Shown: positions 1 to 11,404 of the stretch, in pieces
How positions within the stretch are numbered: the first letter of the stretch is position 1
How the letters are laid out: every line of letters begins with the position of its first letter
Source of the DNA: Marthasterias glacialis
Lineage: Eukaryota > Echinodermata > Asteroidea > Forcipulatida > Asteriidae
NCBI GenBank assembly: GCA_911728455.2
Contig: OU452238.1
Span: 10,175,065-10,239,064 of the forward strand
Length of the DNA: 64,000 bases
Direction of reading: 5' to 3'
Notes under the pieces: generated by a model
Seen by the model: the letters and a program-made list of their open reading frames with translations, nothing else
The model's database searches: none
What the model was told of the DNA's origin: nothing
Position numbers and translations under genes: made by a program

Positions 1-177
1 AAAGGCATTTCTACAGATGCCTCCATGTTTGCCTCTGCTTTATCTTTGTCTCATAATTATAATTATTATTCTTGTAGTTCTTTATGTTTAACCAAACTTC
101 CTCAAAATTACTAGTTTTTTTTAAGTACATTTTGTAATATGGAAATAAATCTTGTGATTAATTGAATTGAATTAAAT
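1..177 (+). mobile_element. possible 3' end of a non-LTR retrotransposon or SINE
   Basis: The segment is T-rich and ends in an AATAAA-containing stretch followed by a short run of TTGAATTGAATT-like units. Short TTGA/ATTGA tandem ends after AATAAATCT are typical of LINE and SINE 3' tails in marine invertebrates. No coding part is visible because the window starts here. It could equally be the 3' untranslated end of an ordinary gene lying to the left. Confidence 0.35.
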
Positions 178-1050
178 GCGATATTTCCTGCAAGCAATCG
201 ATAGAAACGCACACATGAAGACATATTAAGTTTTTATTTTGTGTTCTTATTATTTAGTTATTTATTTTGTATTCATTTTATATTATTTTATTTTTTCTAA
301 ACTTTATTTGTTTTATATCTTCGGACTATAAAATACATATTTACAAATAAATTGTCCTGATCAAGACAAAAGTTACAAAAAAACCTGTCATCATACATGT
401 GTCAGACCAAATAAAACCTCCAACTATGCAGTTGCAAAATCCTTTAAAAAAATTTAAAATACATAAAACATTAAACTACGGGAAGCTATTCATTTGTAAA
501 CAAACAAAAATAAACTGGAGAATATTATCCCAAATAACAGAGAAAAGCTGTCGGTGACAAAATGAAAAGACAAACTAGAGCCATTAACCAAAAGCAAAAC
601 AAAACAGTCAACTAGAAAAAAAGGTTTTTAATTGATCAATAAAACAGGGCAAAGAACAAAAGAAGTGAAATACATTCAATATTTATGTTCTATCCGAGCA
701 TTATTAACACGTTTTAGAGAGTGTAGACCACGAATGGCCATCCTTGTCCCGTGTTTGAACCGATCCCCGCCACGTACCTTTTACCCGATCGTCTACAAAC
801 TGATATGTCCATAGATAAAGCTGTCACATTGCGTCTCAACTTTGGGACAAGTTTCTTTTTCAGTGTATGTACGCCGAGCAGTCTTTAACCATTTTAATAA
901 GTCTTATCTCAAGATGCAATTATGTGGCTAAAATCATTTATTTTCATGAAATATTTTAACATGTATCCAGATCTTGGCCGAGGGTGTATGTGTGGTTTAT
1001 TAATTATATATTGTGTATTATTTACTTTAGTTCTAAATTCATGTTTTACT
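178..1050. other. AT-rich stretch, no gene seen
   Basis: Both strands carry only short frames full of stops. There are long A and T runs and no recognisable repeat, RNA or domain. Confidence 0.6.
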
Positions 1051-1054
1051 TTAA

Positions 1055-1125
1055 AGTGCTTTGAGGAGTAAATGCGCTACACAAAAGCATTTGTATTGTT
1101 ATCATTATTGTTGATGTTATGCATT
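1055..1125 (+). mobile_element. SINE/LINE-like 3' tail
   Basis: The stretch reads AAAGTGCTTTGAG, then AATGCGCTACACAAAAGC, then a TTATCATTATTGTTG tail. This resembles the common 3' tail of marine-invertebrate retroposons (AAGCGCTTTGAG ... GCGCTATATAAA ... TTATTATTATT). No tRNA-like head or reverse transcriptase is visible upstream, so it is a truncated copy. Confidence 0.45.
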
Positions 1126-1129
1126 TTAT

Positions 1130-2290
1130 GAAAAAGATTAATAATGACATTTAAAGTTTCCTCATCTTCAGACTTTCATCGGAAAACATTAATACCATTT
1201 GACTCATTCACTGTATATAAAACGAAAGTAATTTGTATATCCAAAAGGACTCGATCTCATTTAGTTTCCTTCAATTTTTAGGTATCTCAACAGACCGTGT
1301 AGATTTGGTTCGTAATCAAACATTTTGGGGAACTTTGGGTTCCCAAATACATTGCTGTGAACAAAATCCCGCATACTAAAAGGTTCTCACTTTCAGTCTT
1401 TCACAGTCTATTTTAAAAGAAAAGTAGTGACGGTAGTACTTTTAAAGAATAACAATAAAGTAAAAAGAAAATACTACATGAGCTTTCTTGACAACAACCA
1501 TTTCATCGGTTGCAATAAAGGGGGCAATCTAAGTTCAGTCGTATATCATACAAAATTCAAAAAGGTTACAGGTGCATGGGTCCACTGAACAGGGTGACTG
1601 GATCGTCTAGTCCCGGTGGGGGAACAAGAAACCTTAGTCAATAATGAAATCGATAGTATGCTATCCTTTAATCAAACCCAAGGTAACACCTTTGTTTTAA
1701 TTGTTTTTATTATTGTTTGGTTCTGCATTTTTGTTTTAAACTAGCCCGCAGCCAGGCCATTATCCTTGTGTTTGATGGAAGTGTTGGAAAGGGGAATAAG
1801 GCGAGGAGAGAATAAGAACAAAAGGAAAGCAATAAAATGAACAAGAAGGAAGAGAAAAATCTTTGTATATACAAACATGTTGTTATCCCAATGGAATTAG
1901 GATTGGGACTAGTGTTTGAGGTAATTTGTTTTTGAAGCGGGGTGGATTAGGAGATCCCCAACTCATTACAATAAAACATAACGATAATTAAATAAGACAG
2001 GGGATAACAGTTATGATCTGGGAAAACCATTTAAAAAGCACCATTTTGTCTCCCCAGTGTTCCACAGTCTTTGTTTCTGTTTGTTATTTCTTTATTTATT
2101 ATTTACCCTGGGAAAACCTTTCAGTGAGAACACTGATTTTCAAAGGTGCCCAGCATCTTTTTTGTTTGACGTCATACCACCGAAAGCCACAACCACTTCA
2201 CACAACCTAGCTCCACTGACTACTGATTCTTTGATGATTCAAGAAAAGTTTATTAACTGGACTTTGACTTTTACTTAACGTCCTTCGAAG
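1130..2290. other. no gene seen
   Basis: Only frames of up to about 73 codons occur, low in complexity and unlike any family I recognise. No repeat structure was noticed. Confidence 0.55.
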
Positions 2291-2487
2291 ACTGAGGTTC
2301 TCTTTGAACGATGTAGTGTGACTTTTGGTGAAATTACACGCCTACGTAAGCCATCCTTTGAGCCGGAAGTAGCGAAAACGTTGCGCGTGCATCAGATACG
2401 CACGCGTGTGACCCATTTTACTTACCAGTTTAACCATAGAGCTATATATCTCCATCAGTATTAATGGAGATCAGTGGTCTTATCCTG

Positions 2488-2541
2488 CCGCCATTTTGGG
2501 AGTGAAAATGTACAAAAAGGAACTGACTCCCAAAATGGCGG
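2488..2541. repeat. hairpin with 16-bp perfect arms
   Basis: The left arm CCGCCATTTTGGGAGT (2488-2503) is exactly complementary to the right arm at 2526-2541, with a 22-base loop. It lies in a locally GC-richer region (about 2330-2900) with CRE-like TGACGTCA-type motifs and several CG dinucleotides. It may be a fragment of an inverted-repeat transposon, or a fold with a YY1-like CCGCCATTTT core in each arm. No gene start was identified next to it. Confidence 0.7.
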
Positions 2542-3427
2542 AAATGGTAGCAAATTTTCTTGCTTCGCAATTAGAAAACACAGCGCTCAGGCTACTAATT
2601 GTTTGCTTCACGTAGATTCGCTTCGCATTTGCATTTGACGTCACACTCTCAAACAGCGCCCTCACTGAGGCAAAAGGAGGCAGATCATTGTACGTTAGCT
2701 GCTGCATGCTCTTGTTGCGTAAAAACATGCCCGTGACGTCAGCGTATCAGCAGCGTTGCACGTTATACACGGGCTCTTTTCACTTTCGCGTGAAGTGTGA
2801 ACTGGGCTTCACTGTGAAGTTTTACGCTCGCGTACGCGTATAGCTTATGCTTTAATTTACGTCACCGGAAGCGTTTTGTATGGTTGCGTTTACATCCCCC
2901 GTTGGTCGGCAATGCCCGTGCAGTGGTGCGTAAAACATGAAAGCTTGGTGTTTATACTTGCGTCAAAGTAGTGGCGGAAAACACTGGCGCTGGAAAACCA
3001 AACTAGACTTTACTATTTTCAAATTAAATATTTTTCATACGTACTGGTATGTTTTCTCGATCCCAATAATAAACTATGCTCTTTTAACACTCACTAATAA
3101 TGTACGGAGTAGAAAGTTACTAGCGTCATTACCATTTCTGTTTAAAGCATACGTCCATTGTACGATTACTTACGCGGTCATCAAACAAATTTAACCACCC
3201 TCATTACCAAAGAGAGTAGTTGAATAGCTTCACTGTTGTTTAATGTGTTTATCCATCCACCTTGCTTCCCGCAAGCGCCTTCATAAACAAGTACCCTTGT
3301 TCCACCCGAGCCCCTAATAATTTCCTGACGATAATTGCCATTAGTGTTTGCTTCGTTCTTCTTTTATGGTCTTCTTAATCGGTAAATTACATTATTTTTC
3401 AATTTAATTATTTTTGGGGAGGGTCAA

Positions 3428-3970
3428 ATTCCCTCATTTACAAACATAAATGACCGTTTCCCTAACTGTCTCTGAGTCTGTACTTGAGAGTTATAGCGCA
3501 CGTTAATGTTTGTAACCAACCCCCAAGGGAGACGGCTCGACTTTAAAATCAAACTCACTTCAAAATTACTGCCACAATGTCCCAAAGAGATGGTTTCGTA
3601 TACGAGTTTTTCGTTCGTCAACAATACGCTCTCATTTCCGGACAAGAATGGCTCTTTTTATCCTTTGTGTCTCGTACTTTAAATTAAAGTTTCCACAGAC
3701 GATGACCACTGTAAACAAGTCTTTAGAGGGAGACGACTCGAAGTTAAAATCGACCTCACTTCAAAATTACAGCCACAATATAACAAAGAGTTAGATGCTA
3801 TAGGATTTGTTTCCTGTCCACCATATTCCCCAATTTACAAACAAGAATTGCTGACTTTATCCGTTGTCTCTCATACTTCATCTAAGAATTCAACAGATGT
3901 TGAAGTTTGTAAACAACTCTCCAGACATATTGTTCGAGGTTAGAATCAAACAAACTCACTTCAAAATGAC
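3428..3970. repeat. three-unit tandem repeat, period about 200 bp
   Basis: A block reading GACGGCTCGA then CTCACTTCAAAATTACTGCC recurs: near 3531, near 3732 (GACGACTCG, CTCACTTCAAAATTACAGCC), and in a shortened third unit near 3932 (TTCGAGGTTAG, CTCACTTCAAAATGAC). The offsets are about 201 and 197 bases. Each unit also carries a TTTACAAAC segment. The units are diverged, so the duplication is old. No coding potential was noticed. Confidence 0.7.
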
Positions 3971-4195
3971 AAAAAAAAAGAATATTGTAAAAGTAAAATA
4001 GAGTTTGAAGTGAAAATCGATCATGTCCTCTAGTTCTAAGGTACAACCAAACTGTCCATATTTAGAGTTCTTCAGGGATTTTGAACCCAGTCGCATCACG
4101 CTTAATTCGATTTGCTATAATCAAAATAAGTGCACCTTTGATGGGTGTTCACAGCATTGGTAAGGATTGAAGACAAATATGTTAATCTAAGCCTT

Positions 4196-4345
4196 AACTA
4201 CAAGGGAAACTGACTGGGTAAATTTGGTATCATTTTTTGCGTTGGACAAAGAAATATTGACTGTAGCTAGATTTGAGCCTGCGACCACCGGCATTACGTA
4301 CCAATGCTCCACCAACTGAGCTAGCCAGGCGGTCTCCCTATTTTG
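4196..4345 (-). mobile_element. tRNA-derived SINE, copy 1
   Basis: On the minus strand the head reads GGCTAGCTCAGTTGGTGGAG (box A-like), followed by GGTCGCAGGCTCAAATC (box B-like), then a body with TTTCTTTGTCCAAC and GTCAGTTTCCCTTGTAG. The head folds like a tRNA but diverges at the anticodon region. A second copy of the same body lies 300 bases further on in the same orientation. It is presumably transcribed by Pol III when active. The head is probably too diverged to be a functional tRNA gene. Confidence 0.75.
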
Positions 4346-4493
4346 TCAATCAGAAGCCATTCAACCGGCTACTGCCATGTAGCCGGGAATCACATCTCAT
4401 CATATGATACATAGAGCTAGCTCTATAACCTGGGAAGCAGCAGCACGGTATCTAAGGCTGATGCTACTTTTTATTTTAAACATCAAGCAATAA

Positions 4494-4585
4494 ACCACAA
4501 GGGAAACTGACTAAATAAATTTTAAGTCAATTTTGGGGTTGAACAAAAAAAAATTGACTGGAAGGGATTTGAACCTGCGACCACA
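4494..4585 (-). mobile_element. tRNA-derived SINE, copy 2, truncated head
   Basis: The body matches copy 1 closely: CCACAAGGGAAACTGACT, then TTGGGGTTGAACAAA, then GGATTTGAACCTGCGACCAC on the plus strand. The tRNA-like head stops just after box B, so most of the head is missing. Its orientation is the same as copy 1, which suggests a head-to-tail pair or a local duplication. Confidence 0.7.
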
Positions 4586-4679
4586 TATTTGCACATAGCT
4601 TCAAAGTATAAAGATTGTCATGGTTCTTTGAAATATTTGTGCCTGAGATGTTAATATATTTTGAGAAACGAGTAAAACT

Positions 4680-4866
4680 ATTAGTTTTGATCTCGCGAGA
4701 CCGAGAACTCAAGCATATAATTGGGTTTTTCACTATCTCGTGATTCCGATGGCATATTGAGCTTCAAGTTTCACAGGTTTGTTATTTTATGTAAATGTTG
4801 GTTTACATATACATAGTGCGGATACTGGTAGTTGACAATTACAAATGTTGGCCATGTGCTTTAAAT
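4680..4866 (+). mobile_element. MITE-like repeat, 3' portion (TTTCACAGGTTTG family)
   Basis: The stretch contains GATCTCGCGAGACCGAGAA, then TTTCACAGGTTTGTTATTTT, then GTTGACAATTAC, and ends GCCATGTGCTTTAAA. It resembles a very abundant echinoderm short repeat that begins TTAAAGGCACTG and ends with the inverted form. Related segments in this window lie at 23003-23362, 39235-39560, 50832-51150 and 63490-63612. Confidence 0.55.
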
Positions 4867-4869
4867 GAT

Positions 4870-6950
4870 AACTTCGTGGATTAATATAGAGAGGTTTGTA
4901 GAAGAAAATTATTCTCTGGAGCCTTGGTTCTGGTACTAACTTTATCATCAGCATTGATTGAAAGTAATATCACGTCTGGTAATTACCAATCTTGTATGTT
5001 GTCTACCAATTTGGAAGACATGGTCCATCAATGTTTTGAATTCTCTCGTTGTCAAGAAATGAACTACACACTACCGACCTGTACACAATTCATTTTATTA
5101 AATTAGCTGGTCACGTTTTTAAGAGACAACGAATAATGGGTATATGTTTGACTGTTATTTCATGCACGTTTGTACGTGCGTGTTTCGATTTAACTAAAAC
5201 GAGATTTTGAATTAAGTTTCAGGGACCCTTTCCTCGCAAATGACATTATTATGGGAAGAAATGGTTCACAAGATGCTGGTTATAACTTCGTATTATGATT
5301 TAGGGATGTCAGTCTATAGTCGACAGTTTACTTTAACGGATTGCCGGTAAAAGACGACTATATCACTGATGATTATCTCTTACGGTAACGTAAAAGTTTA
5401 GAAATCAACTTGGTTGATATGTTTTCAATCTGAAAGCTATTTTAAAAGTCCATCAGTTACGGTATCGAATTACGCACTGGTAACAAGCGTGGTCATTGGA
5501 TGCCATTTCCTCGACTTTGACATGTTCTGAGATGGACACATTTCTCTGGTACTGGCTTGATAATCCACGAGCTTTCAATTTGAATCTACATGTTTGATAC
5601 ATGATGACAAAGTAAATGAACTTCCTTCTGAAACACTGCCGTGTAGAGAGGGAACAACCACAACAATGAGTCAATACAATGAGCATCAACCGTTAGTTTT
5701 TTTTATTATTTCATTTATCTATTTTGTGTGTGTGGGTGTGTGTGTTCAATTCAAAATAAAATTTTATAGGCTGTTTCTTTAAATGTACATGAGGTGAATT
5801 AACACACCTTCAGTAAGCCAACGTTATACCAAGATAAAAACAGATTAAGATATATTATGTTTCTGTATGTGAATCAAGAAAAAGAAAAAAACATACGCAC
5901 CTTTAGGAAGGACCAGCATCTGTCATTACGTTAAGAATCTGAGTCAGCTATTTGAATAAAATAAGAGTTTCTGATCATTTGATAAGATCCAAGCGGTGCA
6001 TCCCAACCACGTCAGCGTGTTTCACGACCCGTAGCTCCGAAGTACTCTAACTACAAACGAGCTTTACTCACCCACCTTATCAGACGCAGACCACCCGCCC
6101 CAGATTCACACATGCGCATTACTGACTCCAACAAGGCGCAACTTTACTTTGCATAACTGTCTACTGTTGAATGCTGAAGCAGTTTAGCTTGTTTATGTAT
6201 ATTATATTTCCTCTGAATTTATTTCATTAAATAGTGCCCCGGGCAATCCATAAAAACAGACGTGAGTGATTGGGTCGAAAGGATATGTAAAGATACGAAT
6301 GACAGCATAGCTATGAATAGACACCGAGAGACCAAATTTCGTTTTGTAAATATTTTGGTGCATCCCTAATTCAGACGGTGGGGTATATGCTTACATCGGT
6401 TGTATTTTTTCATCACCTCTCCCTTTTTCTTTTTCTAAAAAGATTTTTTTCCAAAGCAATCGTCTTTCACCATCGAATTGACTTTATTATTACAGGCCAA
6501 AATAATTTAAGCTGTTTTGGGTTTTTTTTTTCCTCCTTCAAGTACAGTTTCTTGCGTTACTACCGCCCAAGAAAATGTTATAAAAACATGCATTTTGCAC
6601 AACCGGGTGCATCTGATAATGAGTCTCATTACGGGTATTGGAACATTGTAGGAACGCCTTGAGGAAATCACGTAGTCTTGAAATGACAGTAATTAGTTTT
6701 GCCTCAAGCCGTAAAACACGATGTACAAGAAGCAGCGCTCTGACCAGCTATATGATGACCACAGAGTGCAAAACAGAGTCTTTAGTCTACTTATATACTC
6801 ATCGCAGATCATAATCATAAAAAATCACTTTTGTTGTAAATCAGGTTACCTGGTAATACTAAATTCGTTTTTTTTAAGACACTACTCCTAATTTCACTTA
6901 GCTAATGCGGGTTACAAGACAAAACGCAACTTGGCATAGTCATATGCGAA
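4870..6950. other. no gene seen
   Basis: Frames of 60-94 codons are present but low in complexity, and none resembles a known domain. A TG-rich patch lies near 5729-5745. The segment 6000-6180 is somewhat GC-richer without recognisable content. Confidence 0.55.
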
Positions 6951-6954
6951 CTGT

Positions 6955-7103
6955 GGCCACTTACGAAACCACGGCTTTGGGCTTAGGCTCCGGCTTAGGC
7001 TTCGACCGAGTGTTTGAAGGTGTGTACAGAAAACACACATTTTCAAAATCACTGACGGAGCCTAAGCTCTCGCCCTAACCCACGCTGTGATTTCGAAAAG
7101 GCC
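6955..7103. mobile_element. MITE, GGCC..TTACGAAACCACGGC termini, copy 1
   Basis: The left end GGCCACTTACGAAACCACGG continues into GGGCTTAGGCTCCGG. The right end is the imperfect inverse (CACGCTGTGATTTCG, then AAGGCC). A better-preserved copy of the same element lies at 39857-39999. At about 149 bp with no coding capacity it is non-autonomous. Confidence 0.75.
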
Positions 7104-7944
7104 CTTATAATAAGAACTTTTAGATTGAAACAAATCTTTCTGCCACCGCTAATTACCATGTACTTGCTACTTACCCAGTACTTTGTCCATAAACTAATCT
7201 AAAACACAAATTGTGGTCGAGTCACAATGATTTTAGTCAAGTCATATTGTGATTGTGTCTCAACTGCAACGTGTTTCTTACCGACCGCTAACCTAGTAAA
7301 TAAAGTTCCTGATATTTCTTGTATGAATAACTTTATGTGGTTAACATCCGTTAAAAAGGAAATCAATGAAATTTGTCTATCATAATTCCCGATATTTTAT
7401 TAAAAGGAGAGAGAGACAGACTGAGGGAATAAAAACACACGCACCTTGGATCACCCAGCGAGGGGCTATTTTTACTGACAGTCTGACCAGACATTTAGGT
7501 CACCCGAAATTCCGGTCAAAATTCGAACACGGCCGGAATCTTGATATTGACCCATATATACGGAAGCAATGGGAGACTTTGGACATGCTGCGGGCAGCGG
7601 ACACAACGGTCCTTTTTTGACAGTCCTGAGCGTGCGCACTATATTTTTCACTATATTTGGCATTTTTCTCAAACATGTAAATCTGAGAGTTCTTCAACGT
7701 TTTCTTTTCATACGTAACTTTAGGCCTGTTGGTTTCGTTGAGAGCCACTTTTGAGGATTCCTTGGTTTCATTCCCAGAAAGATATCATTTTAATTAATAA
7801 AAACAATAACAACTAGAGCTGTAAAACAGAACACATTGCTTTTCCCAAATGTGTATGTTGCTTGCTTGATTTTAGTCCAGCCTCTTGGGTTCAGCTTAGT
7901 CATGTTTTTTGTTCTCTATATATTCAACCTTTAAAACTGCACCT
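7104..7944. other. no gene seen
   Basis: Overlapping 60-84 codon frames on both strands at 7366-7754 share the same GC-richer DNA. None looks like a known protein, and simultaneous openness on both strands argues against coding. Confidence 0.5.
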
Positions 7945-8130
7945 TTAAGGTGACGTCACGTGACACTTGATGACGTCCTTATAACGGGATCTCAAGTAAA
8001 TCAAATTTCACTAATAAGTTTGAATTAATACTATCTAGTAGCAAAATATTTATAAAGAAATTTGGTTCACGAAAGTTTGAGTTTATCTCCGTAAGGTACT
8101 GGTATCTCCGACAAGGTTATATTGGGGTCA
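7945..8130. repeat. diverged direct repeat, left copy
   Basis: TGACGTCACGTGAC lies near the left edge. The segment TTTGAATTAATACTATCTA followed by GAAATTTGGTTCACGAA recurs at about 9090-9160 as TTTGAATTGATATTATCTA followed by GAAATTTGGTTCACGAA. The two copies flank the inverted-repeat element at 8133-8830, in the same orientation. Confidence 0.65.
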
Positions 8131-8132
8131 TG

Positions 8133-8830
8133 TCGTCACTGTTCCCACGAAGTGCAAAAAAACCTCAGTTTTGACACAAACGTTCATTCCGAGATAATCA
8201 CGTTTGAAGTTATACACTTTTTAAAATCGCGTTTTTTATTTATTTGTGGTCGCAAACTTTAACAAAAATGAACTTGCCGATATAACTTGAGACCTATACT
8301 TGACAACGGTATCGTTGCTTTTACAAAGTTTGTGTTAAATAAAGAGTTGTTAGTTTGGAAAAGTTGTTTTTTCTTCTTAATAATGCTAAAATTGGAGGTT
8401 GTCGTTAATGTGTGTACAAAACATTTGTGTACAGTGTAATGGACAAAGTTTTTGCACTTCGTGAAAACACAACGCGCTGGATGCCTAACTTTTTTTTCGC
8501 AGTTTGTGTGTACAATGTTAACGTACATGCAAACTTTTTTGCGCTTCGTGGGAACAGCAGACATCGAACATTGGCACTTTGCCAAAATGGAAAACACAGG
8601 GTCATCGTTCCCTTATTGATAGCTGTCATTCATACCGTTGTACACAATTACAGCACAATCCCTGGGAATGAGAAGATTTTTGCACTTCGTGAAAACGCAA
8701 ATAGCACAACCACGAGTTTTTTTTTTAATCTGCTTATTATGTTACCAAGGAAACCAAACACTTTTAAGATTCATAACTTTGTCAGAAGGTATTTAGTGAT
8801 GTTTTTTGCACTTCGTTGGAACAGTGACGA
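8133..8830. mobile_element. inverted-repeat element with reiterated terminal motif
   Basis: The left terminus TCGTCACTGTTCCCACGAAG (continuing TGCAAAAAA) is matched by an inverted right terminus TTTTTTGCACTTCGTTGG (continuing AACAGTGACGA). The core TTTTTGCACTTCGTG also occurs inside, near 8449, 8536 and 8678, in the same orientation as the right end. The spacings are about 87, 141 and 126 bases, all multiples of three. This keeps a 151-codon plus-strand frame (8412-8867) open, with FALRxN-like repeats at residues 14, 43, 90 and 132. The frame has no other protein hallmark and probably reflects the repeats. A non-autonomous DNA transposon is the simplest reading. Confidence 0.65.
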
Positions 8831-8889
8831 TATTTGTGCATTCAATTTCGTGGTTCATGAGTTATGATGTGTTTTAACTAATAAAATTT

Positions 8890-9560
8890 GCTTTATTGTA
8901 ATTCGACACCTATTGACGTCATGATGACGTAATTGTTCAAGTGCAGTCTTCATGTTGAGGTTCAAGTATAATAATATGGTCAGTTTCAAGGTTCAATTCA
9001 ATTTAAGTCTTTAGTAATCTTTTGGAGAAGAGTTTTGAGGAATAACACACCATACCTTCCGTTTTTCACCGTGGATTTTGCTCAAATTTCAAAAATTTGA
9101 ATTGATATTATCTAATAAAAATAAAGTTATGATGAAATTTGGTTCACGAATTTTTAAATTTAAAAATCAATATAATTTTAATGTAATCACCGTAAGAGAA
9201 TGTTTAATTAAATGACGTCATCAATGGCATATTTTAAAACCCCATAAACAAAATGTTATTTTATGCACTCAAATCATGTCCACATATTGACTGTAGAGCT
9301 ACAATTTTGACTTTTATTCATTTTTCACTTCAACTTCCGGTTTGAACCGGAAGACAATGTCATTTTCGGGTCATTTCTGTTCAATATCTATTTAGTTTTT
9401 ATAGAACTTCCGATGATGTATGGATTGTCAAAACCCATTTTGTAGTTCATGAGTTATGATTGTTTTAATAAACTTTCAATTAATGTTAATAAGTCATCGA
9501 TGAAGTCATCTCTGCTTTGTTTTCTTTTAAGTAATCTTTACATTATTGTATATTAATATT
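8890..9560. repeat. CRE-motif-rich dispersed repeat, including right copy of the direct repeat
   Basis: TGACGTCATGATGACG occurs near 8916. The direct-repeat partner lies at 9060-9200. A palindrome CTTCCGGTTTGAACCGGAAG lies near 9333. A GTTCATGAGTTATGA segment occurs near 8855 and 9447. Similar CRE, TTCCGG and 'CATAACTCCTGAACTAC' motifs recur at 61190-61560 and 62876-63220, so this looks like an old dispersed repeat rather than a regulatory region. Confidence 0.5.
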
Positions 9561-10376
9561 TCAAGTTTCAAGTCTTGCCAATCTTGTTTCAGAAAGAAGA
9601 AAACAAAGAAAGGAAGCAAAAGCTTACAATAACATTTAAAGGTTTTTAGCTGTTAGCCGAACACCTAAAAGGTAAAAAAAGAAAAGACTCGAACAAAATC
9701 ACGAGATGTTTGGCTGAAGCCCGAACACCTACAAATTCCCTTTCACTAACGAAATTTTGCACAGGATCCTACGTTTTTAAATATGTTTGCTTTTACCTCG
9801 AGAATAATGAGTTTCCAGAGGCTAAAGTAAAATTTATAAGAAATCCTGAAACTATATGCTTCCGTTAAATGTAGTCTTTATATTACGTCCGTTGAAATAG
9901 ATCGGGACTCAAAACAACCGGCAGCTCACAAAAACATGTTTTGTAGACACTGAACTGTTCTCAATACGTAAACACGCAAACAACTAGTCTTCTAATGAAG
10001 TAAACATTGCGTACTTACTAACCTTGAAAACCTACCGGTACAAGTTCCTGGAAATACAGGTCCGTTGTCTCAAAGTTCCAAATCATCTTATAACTCTGAA
10101 TCATACGAGTTTAATGACTGATTAATCCACTCTCTACGAACCAGAGAGGCAAGTTTTTTGCGCACCTGTACTAAATATTTTGTCTGCGAACAAAGAATAA
10201 TAGTCTTCCCGCTGTATTTATAGTTTGTTTTTGGAGGGGATTAGTCTTAACACATTGAGTTTGACATCTTTATGAGTGGATACACTGCCTGAAAAGTCTG
10301 GCAAAATCATGAAACAGTCGATACAGACCAAAACACGACTATAACTTTGAATTCATTTATGTCATTTGGACAGATT
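9561..10376. other. no gene seen
   Basis: No long frame, repeat or RNA was recognised. A short pair of AGCCGAACACCTA and AGCCCGAACACCTA occurs at about 9655 and 9718. Confidence 0.5.
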
Positions 10377-10632
10377 CAGCGGCGTAACTAGGGTGAAATT
10401 TAGGGGGGGGGAACAAAGGAGATGCACGATTTCATCTATGGGGGGCACTCTTGGCAATTAAAACATGCAGTTTCCGTTTGTATTGTCCTAAACAAACCCT
10501 TTTCAGCGTTCTTATGTTATGCCGTTTATTTATAAAATGAACATTTTATTCTGGCAATTTTCAGTATCAAAAGTCCAGATTTCACGGACATCAGATGGGG
10601 GAAAATGCCCCCCCCCCCTAGTTACGCCAATG
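10377..10632 (-). mobile_element. hAT-like MITE, CAG(T/C)GGCGTAACTAGGG termini
   Basis: The left end is CAGCGGCGTAACTAGGG. The right end is the inverse of CATTGGCGTAACTAGGG. The outer bases and the possible imperfect 8-bp flanks (GACAGATT and GATAGACA, 5 of 8 matching) suggest a hAT-type origin, but the duplication is weak. Internally it shares AAATCTGGACTTTTGA and GCTGAAAAGGG (as read on the minus strand) with the element at 57449-57814, so they are one family in opposite orientation. Confidence 0.75.
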
Positions 10633-11017
10633 GATAGACAGATATTCAAACCCACCCTGGCGTGTGTATACGGCGTTACATCTCTATATTCGAGGTAGAG
10701 GGGCAACATTATTTACAAGGAAGACGACTATACGTGTGCATGTATGCAGCAGTGTTAAGTTGCATGCTCTGGTGAACTTTTTGGGTAGAAGATAACATAC
10801 AAACTTCGAAAATTCAACAACATGCCGACAGTTCGGTAAAAGAGACATCCAAAAAGGTGAAAAAAAGCAAAAAGACGTATGACAACGAGTCAAAAGTGTA
10901 ACCTCAGTGAGTTTCAAGATTGAAACTACAACGAATTACAGCTCGGTAACGTCAGCTTTCCCCATTGTCTACTGTGAAATTGGTTGCCTTTTTTCTCGTT
11001 CAAGTTCACTGTGAAGA
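10633..11017. other. no gene seen
   Basis: Short frames only. The minus-strand frame at 10684-10917 is rich in Leu, Phe and Cys and is not recognised. Confidence 0.5.
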
Positions 11018-11404
11018 ATAGACCGATTGCGCGACCTGCGTCACGTGACCACTTCTGGGTATAAAAATGTAAACACACGACATCCTCCATAGGAAATTGC
11101 GGTACGGTACACGATGATATTGCATTTAGTTTATTCGATCGAAGCTTTTCTTGCTCAAAATCTGTGAAAAATATTCCAGAGTTTGTACCAGAGACCCTCA
11201 AGTGGCTGAATAAGGCCAGTAAGGCCAGCTCCAGCAAGTCTTGCAATTTGTACAAGTACCGTATAAATGTGCACGATGTGTACCAGCGCACAACGGGACG
11301 TTTAGGCCAGACGACCGCGAACACCACACACTTTTCGACACAAACATTTCAAAGTTTTGAAGCTAAAATCATCCAAAGAAATTGCAAACTCAAGTGAGAA
11401 CAAA

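Noticed and set aside
8259..8597. 112-codon minus-strand gene
   Set aside because: Antisense of the repeated FALRxN motifs in the inverted-repeat element; no protein character.
10926..11397. Opposed frames in the left part of the TIR element, possibly a transposase or THAP exon
   Set aside because: No zinc-ligand pattern or transposase motif; the matching plus-strand frame in the 61.8-kb copy is broken by a stop and a frameshift.
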